From contig CBINIT010000019.1 in assembly GCA_966250865.1 (NCBI GenBank), positions 1 to 22,984 on the forward strand: DNA of 22,984 bases. The letters run 5' to 3'. Within the stretch, counting starts at the first letter, position 1; every line of letters starts with the position of its first letter. This document shows positions 19,394 to 22,984 of this stretch, piece after piece. A model generated the notes under the pieces. That model made no database searches, was not told the origin of the DNA, and was given only the letters and a program-made list of their open reading frames with translations. The position numbers and the translations under genes were made by a program. This DNA comes from CAYGGE01 sp966250865 (GTDB lineage Bacteria > Patescibacteriota > UBA1384 > CAYGGE01).

Positions 19394-20467
19394 ATGCGAC
19401 GAAAAGACTTACTGTTTCTTATTGCTATCGCCCTCATCATTACCTATGCCGTTCAGCAGCTTCGACTTCCAGTCGTTGCTCCTGGATCAACGACAACTAT
19501 TGATAGTTCAGTTTTGGCAACGTTCTCTAAATGGTCAACTGACACCTTTGCCACGACGGCTGAAGCCTCTGGTGGTCAGGTTCTTGGTGCGTCAACGGAC
19601 ACGGGGATCAGCGCAAAGCCCGAGTCGCTTTTAACCGTTGAGACATATTATGGTGCACCGTTTGTAACTTCTTTAGAAGCGATGCTTCAGGCAGTAGGGG
19701 TCACTGTCTATGGTGAAGATGTCGTGGAAGCATTCCCCTTGCCCGAACTGGGTCTTGGCTCAACGATCCACATCTACCGAGCCACGCCGATTGAAGTAAC
19801 CGATTGGGGTAAGAAGAAGACCTATCGCACCTGGCAGAAGACGGTCCAGGGATTTTTTACGGAACAGGGTATCGAGCTCGGCGAGAACGACAAAGTTGAT
19901 CCGAAACTCGATGCAACGCTCTCCCTTGCCGATGACCAGCAAGCGCATATCGTGATTGCGCGAGTCACTATCACTGAAGTCAAGCAAGAAGAAAAGATCG
20001 ACTATAAAGTGAAAGAGAGCGAAGACCCAAACCTTCCCTGGGGTCAGAAGAACGTGACAAAAGGTGAGGCGGGGAAACGCCAAAAGATTTACCAAGTCAC
20101 TCGAGAAAATGGTGTTGAAGTCAAACGTGTACTCTTGAAGAATGAAATTATCAAAGAGCCAAAAGATGAAATAGTGGTCATTGGTACGAAGCTGATCTAC
20201 GGTGAGATCTATAAGGGTCGAGCCAGTTGGTATAAGTATAATTCAACCAAAGTGGCGACCGATCACTTTAAGCGCGGTGTGTGGCTCGAGATTACTAACC
20301 TGAGTAACGGGAAGAAGATTCGAGTCAAGAACGATGGCTGTATCTGTGCTGATACCGGTTATGTCGTTGACCTTCACCCGGATCACTTCACGGCACTCGG
20401 TGGGAAGATTAGCGATGGGGTTATCAAGAGTATTCAAATCGCTGAGATAAAGAACTATACCCCCTGA
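19394..20467 (+). CDS. Cell-wall protein with DUF348, G5 and RlpA-like barrel domains
   Basis: A 357-residue exported protein. A signal anchor (about 5-24) is followed by DUF348-type ubiquitin-like repeats (LEAMLQAVGVTV... and WQKTVQGFFTEQGIEL..., about 75-195), a G5-like domain (TITEVKQEEKIDYKV... KDEIVVIGTK, about 196-272) and a C-terminal double-psi beta-barrel (GRASWYKYN, VATDHFKRGVWLEITNLSNGKKIRVKNDG, VVDLHPDHFTALG; about 275-350). The layout resembles YabE/Rpf-type muralytic proteins of Gram-positives, where G5 and DUF348 bind the wall and the barrel cuts or binds glycan. The acidic residues of the barrel (ND and VDLH) are kept, but the usual DRGP loop reads NDGCICADTG with two Cys. ATG 19394 is preferred over frame extensions upstream. 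Confidence 0.85.
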   Translation: MRRKDLLFLIAIALIITYAVQQLRLPVVAPGSTTTIDSSVLATFSKWSTDTFATTAEASGGQVLGASTDTGISAKPESLLTVETYYGAPFVTSLEAMLQAVGVTVYGEDVVEAFPLPELGLGSTIHIYRATPIEVTDWGKKKTYRTWQKTVQGFFTEQGIELGENDKVDPKLDATLSLADDQQAHIVIARVTITEVKQEEKIDYKVKESEDPNLPWGQKNVTKGEAGKRQKIYQVTRENGVEVKRVLLKNEIIKEPKDEIVVIGTKLIYGEIYKGRASWYKYNSTKVATDHFKRGVWLEITNLSNGKKIRVKNDGCICADTGYVVDLHPDHFTALGGKISDGVIKSIQIAEIKNYTP

Positions 20468-20477
20468 TCTCTGTCTT

Positions 20478-20486
20478 TGCTATACT
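20478..20486 (+). promoter_or_regulatory. Extended -10 promoter of the last gene pair
   Basis: TGC-TATACT (-10 at 20481-20486) with no clear -35, about 27 nt before the GTG start; the leader includes AGGAGGGG (20503-20510). Confidence 0.5.
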
Positions 20487-20512
20487 GCAATAAAGCGTGA
20501 TTAGGAGGGGCT

Positions 20513-20815
20513 GTGAACGACCTGGTTCACGATATTATTGTTGATACACTTGGCCTTCCTGCGGCTACCCAGGAGGACGATCCAATCTACTTGGCATGTC
20601 GTGACATCTGCGCTAATGAGCTTATTCTTTTCATAGAAGAGAACTTAGGCGAGAAGCAGCGGATTGCCCTGTTCGACGAGCTTAAGCGGCTTTCCCCTGC
20701 TGCGCCGGATAAAATAGTTCTCGATACATTTCGATCATATGTCTATGCCATACCAGACGCTGAGCAACGGATAGTGTCACGACTTACGGCGGCATTAGGG
20801 CAGGCGGTAGTGTGA
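20513..20815 (+). CDS. Unassigned 100-residue helical protein
   Basis: Starts with GTG just after AGGAGGGG. The protein is acidic, mostly helical in pattern and soluble, with no Cys cluster or nucleotide motif (MNDLVHDIIVDTLGLP... IALFDELKRLSP... LTAALGQAVV). I do not recognise a family. Its TGA overlaps the ATG of the large oxidoreductase gene (TGATG), so the two are translationally coupled and it may be a partner or chaperone of that protein. Confidence 0.65.
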   Translation: MNDLVHDIIVDTLGLPAATQEDDPIYLACRDICANELILFIEENLGEKQRIALFDELKRLSPAAPDKIVLDTFRSYVYAIPDAEQRIVSRLTAALGQAVV

Positions 20816-22984
20816 TGTCTGGAGAACGACCATACCATCCCGACGAGAATACCCCGGAGCAGAGGACGTCGCTCAATTTTAGTGAGCTTGTTACTGGTGA
20901 GGTAGAGCCTCAGCTTACCGAAAAAGGTGAGGCTAAGACTCGAGAATTGTGGCAATATGCCCACCGGGACCAACGGGGTCCTGCAAATCCTTGGCAGAGC
21001 GAGATGCTTATTCGTCAGTTTCTTGAGAGTGTCCGTGATCGGTATGTCGACAGCCAGCCAGATGTTCGTCGTTACATTAAGGCAAGTGGTATCGAATTAG
21101 GTCGGCAGGTCGAACGAAGAAAGTATGTTGATAGTCTGGAATATATTCGTGCATCTGGTTTAATACCTGTGGTGCTTACCCAAATTGCTAGGTTTAATGC
21201 TAATCCTGAAGAACAGCCAGAAGAGCTTCAAACCTTAGTTGATGCGGTAGCCGCTATCCGTCAGGCTGCGGTCAATTTTGCTGTTGCTGAAACAAGGGGT
21301 CAATATCCTGTTGACCAAGTTGTTCAGACAACTACCCGGATACTCTTTGGTGAACTCCGGCGGGACTTATCAGCAGCTGCTAAGCAGGCTCGTCAGGTCC
21401 AAGATGGTAGGAGTCCCAGCCAGATTTTTTACGAGGCTTTAAGTCGCCAGCGCCTAACAGACCCAGCCACGATAGGGCGAACCTACTATGTGAAAGTGGC
21501 TTCAGAAATTGCCGACTCGCTTGAGAAGCCAGAATCATCCAAGCAGGTCCAGACGGCTGAGCGACAACAACATCTTGAAGGATACGCGGAAGAGCAACGG
21601 TCAAGGATGAAGGAGCTGGGGCGAGGGATTCTTTCATTTTGGAATAATCGACTCACTTCTCGGCAACGAATTCTGTTAACTGCAGGCTTACTGGTCGGAG
21701 CAAGCGCAGTAGTTGGTCCTGTCGCGAAACGTGGTATCGATCGGCTCAACCCACCCTATGCTTTGTCTGATAATCCAGACCTTCATGATTTTGCCGAAGC
21801 TTATGAAAAGTCAAGCGCTGAAGACCAATACATTGATCGTAATAAGCTTATCGAACATGAACACTTCCTCTCGCCTGGCGTAGAGTTGCATACGGGTGAT
21901 ATCCTTTACTATGCTAGCTTGCTTTCGAACAAGTTGAGCGACACGACCACATCGCCGGCGGTTCGTGAACAATATCTGGCTACGTTACAGCTCTTAGCGA
22001 GTGCAAAAAAGCGGTTTCCTCAGGCAGTAGCTTTTACGGTTAAGGAAAAAAATGGCGCACTCGGTATTGAACCACTAGACTGGCAGCAAGAAGTTGAAGT
22101 ACGTCAAGAGCAGTCAACTGACTTACTCATTGTTGGTGGAGAGCTCGAAGCGATAGTCGCAGCGATGCGAGCGTCGAAGCATGGTAGCCCAACAACTTTA
22201 CTCTATCAAGATGGTAGACTCGGAGGACTGAACGCGCGCAATGGTGCCAATATGGCATATTTCGATGGTGTAAATGGTGAACACGTTAAACCGCCCGAGG
22301 AGCTACGGGAAATTTTTCGTGACGCATTGGGCATGCCAAATATTATCTCAATCCCTAATGACGACCTCGATCTTAAACTTAAAACGTTTTTACTCCAGCG
22401 CTATCCTGGTATTACATTACTGCCAACTCAAACACTTCGTTCCGTACATATTACACCCGGCGAACAAGGCAAGTCATACACCCTACTTACACAGGAGGGA
22501 GCTCATATCCGCGCAGAACGAGTTGTTGATATGCATCCAGATAGCCTCGTTACCGAAAAACTGATCGGACCAAGGTTTATTCACGAGGTAGACGCCAATA
22601 CGGCTAACCTCGCATATGGTATGGTTTTCACGACGAATGCAATCAATAGGGAGTCGTACCGAATCTTAGCCGATAAGGAACGTGTCCACCCTGATGTTAT
22701 CCTAAAGAAGTTAGGTATCGACAAAAGTATCCTTGCGCAGTCACCGTACCTTCAACGTCAATATGACAAAACTGTTGCCCATCTTGCTGATCATACGCAC
22801 CTTAACAGTCACTTTAATTGGGGCTACGCGGGCATGGCTAATGGCTATGATTTTTTTAGCCATGTTGTAGCAGAGATGGAAACGAATCCTGCGAAACGTG
22901 CAGAGCTGCGCCAGCTCAATGATGTGAGAACGGTTGATCACTTTAATGTCGCTATCCACCCAGATGGATCTGCTACTTGGAATA
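20815..22984 (+). CDS. Membrane-anchored FAD-dependent oxidoreductase, 3' end outside window
   Basis: Open for 723 codons from ATG 20815 to the window edge without a stop. Residues 1-280 are a helical, Gln/Arg/Glu-rich domain I do not recognise. One membrane helix follows at about 285-303 (RILLTAGLLVGASAVVGPV). From 436 a Rossmann fold begins: DLLIVGGELEAIVAAMRAS, then LLYQDGRLGGLNARNGANMAYFDG, the pattern of the FAD_oxidored (PF12831-type) family. The dinucleotide loop reads GGELEA where G-x-G-x-x-G is usual, so the third Gly is replaced. The start is overlapped by the upstream stop. The fusion of a long N-terminal domain and a membrane anchor to this enzyme is unusual; substrate unknown. 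Confidence 0.8.
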   Translation, partial: MSGERPYHPDENTPEQRTSLNFSELVTGEVEPQLTEKGEAKTRELWQYAHRDQRGPANPWQSEMLIRQFLESVRDRYVDSQPDVRRYIKASGIELGRQVERRKYVDSLEYIRASGLIPVVLTQIARFNANPEEQPEELQTLVDAVAAIRQAAVNFAVAETRGQYPVDQVVQTTTRILFGELRRDLSAAAKQARQVQDGRSPSQIFYEALSRQRLTDPATIGRTYYVKVASEIADSLEKPESSKQVQTAERQQHLEGYAEEQRSRMKELGRGILSFWNNRLTSRQRILLTAGLLVGASAVVGPVAKRGIDRLNPPYALSDNPDLHDFAEAYEKSSAEDQYIDRNKLIEHEHFLSPGVELHTGDILYYASLLSNKLSDTTTSPAVREQYLATLQLLASAKKRFPQAVAFTVKEKNGALGIEPLDWQQEVEVRQEQSTDLLIVGGELEAIVAAMRASKHGSPTTLLYQDGRLGGLNARNGANMAYFDGVNGEHVKPPEELREIFRDALGMPNIISIPNDDLDLKLKTFLLQRYPGITLLPTQTLRSVHITPGEQGKSYTLLTQEGAHIRAERVVDMHPDSLVTEKLIGPRFIHEVDANTANLAYGMVFTTNAINRESYRILADKERVHPDVILKKLGIDKSILAQSPYLQRQYDKTVAHLADHTHLNSHFNWGYAGMANGYDFFSHVVAEMETNPAKRAELRQLNDVRTVDHFNVAIHPDGSATWN

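Noticed and set aside
1..22984. CRISPR array, insertion sequence with transposase, or prophage
   Set aside because: No regularly spaced repeats, no transposase or integrase motif, and no phage structural gene were seen on either strand.

Overview
The window looks like chromosomal DNA of a small-genome bacterium, most likely a Candidate Phyla Radiation / Patescibacteria member (Saccharibacteria-like is my first guess). The basis is the gene mix: a compact type IV pilus operon, a short DnaX, a TrmB-type regulator, a membrane-anchored helix-turn-helix protein of a kind common in that group, and many small unassigned membrane proteins. The code is standard: TGA ends several genes. The lineage is inferred from gene content; no rRNA is present.

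Layout. 1-4252 (minus strand) is a type IV pilus assembly operon: pilB ATPase carrying an HU/IHF-like DNA-binding domain at its N-terminus, pilC platform, two pseudopilin-like proteins and the start of a further gene. 4503-7444 (plus) carries dnaX and dnaB, followed by a terminator. 7445-8592 holds a palindromic repeat, a possible gene remnant, tRNA-Ala(CGC) and a P-loop kinase probably on the tRNA transcript. 8755-10208 has a YggT protein convergent with two minus-strand envelope proteins. 10209-10804 has no protein gene but holds a strong promoter, paired segments and an intrinsic terminator, so I propose an unassigned RNA of about 330 nt. 10805-12854 has a membrane-anchored HTH protein convergent with a TrmB-type regulator, whose promoter lies back to back with that of a small membrane protein (13034-13288). 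13530-15377 is a GNAT plus radical-SAM fusion. 15418-18444 (minus) holds a UvrD/PcrA helicase with an in-frame palindromic insertion, a Nudix protein with an ADP-ribosyltransferase-like tail, and a 40-residue hydrophobic peptide gene with a strong promoter. 18771-22984 (plus) holds a FAM173-like methyltransferase, a DUF348/G5/RlpA-like wall protein, an unassigned 100-residue protein and a large membrane-anchored FAD-dependent oxidoreductase that runs off the end.

Themes. Replication and repair genes (dnaX, dnaB, uvrD/pcrA) sit beside envelope and pilus genes. Several genes have a sigma70-like -10 box only 6-7 nt before the ATG and no Shine-Dalgarno sequence, which suggests leaderless mRNAs. 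The most unusual items are the HU-PilB fusion, the REP-like palindrome translated inside the helicase, the GNAT-then-radical-SAM architecture, the candidate RNA at 10352-10680, and a two-part motif (CAAGGTATA, spacer, AACAGG) found in two intergenic regions 11 kb apart.
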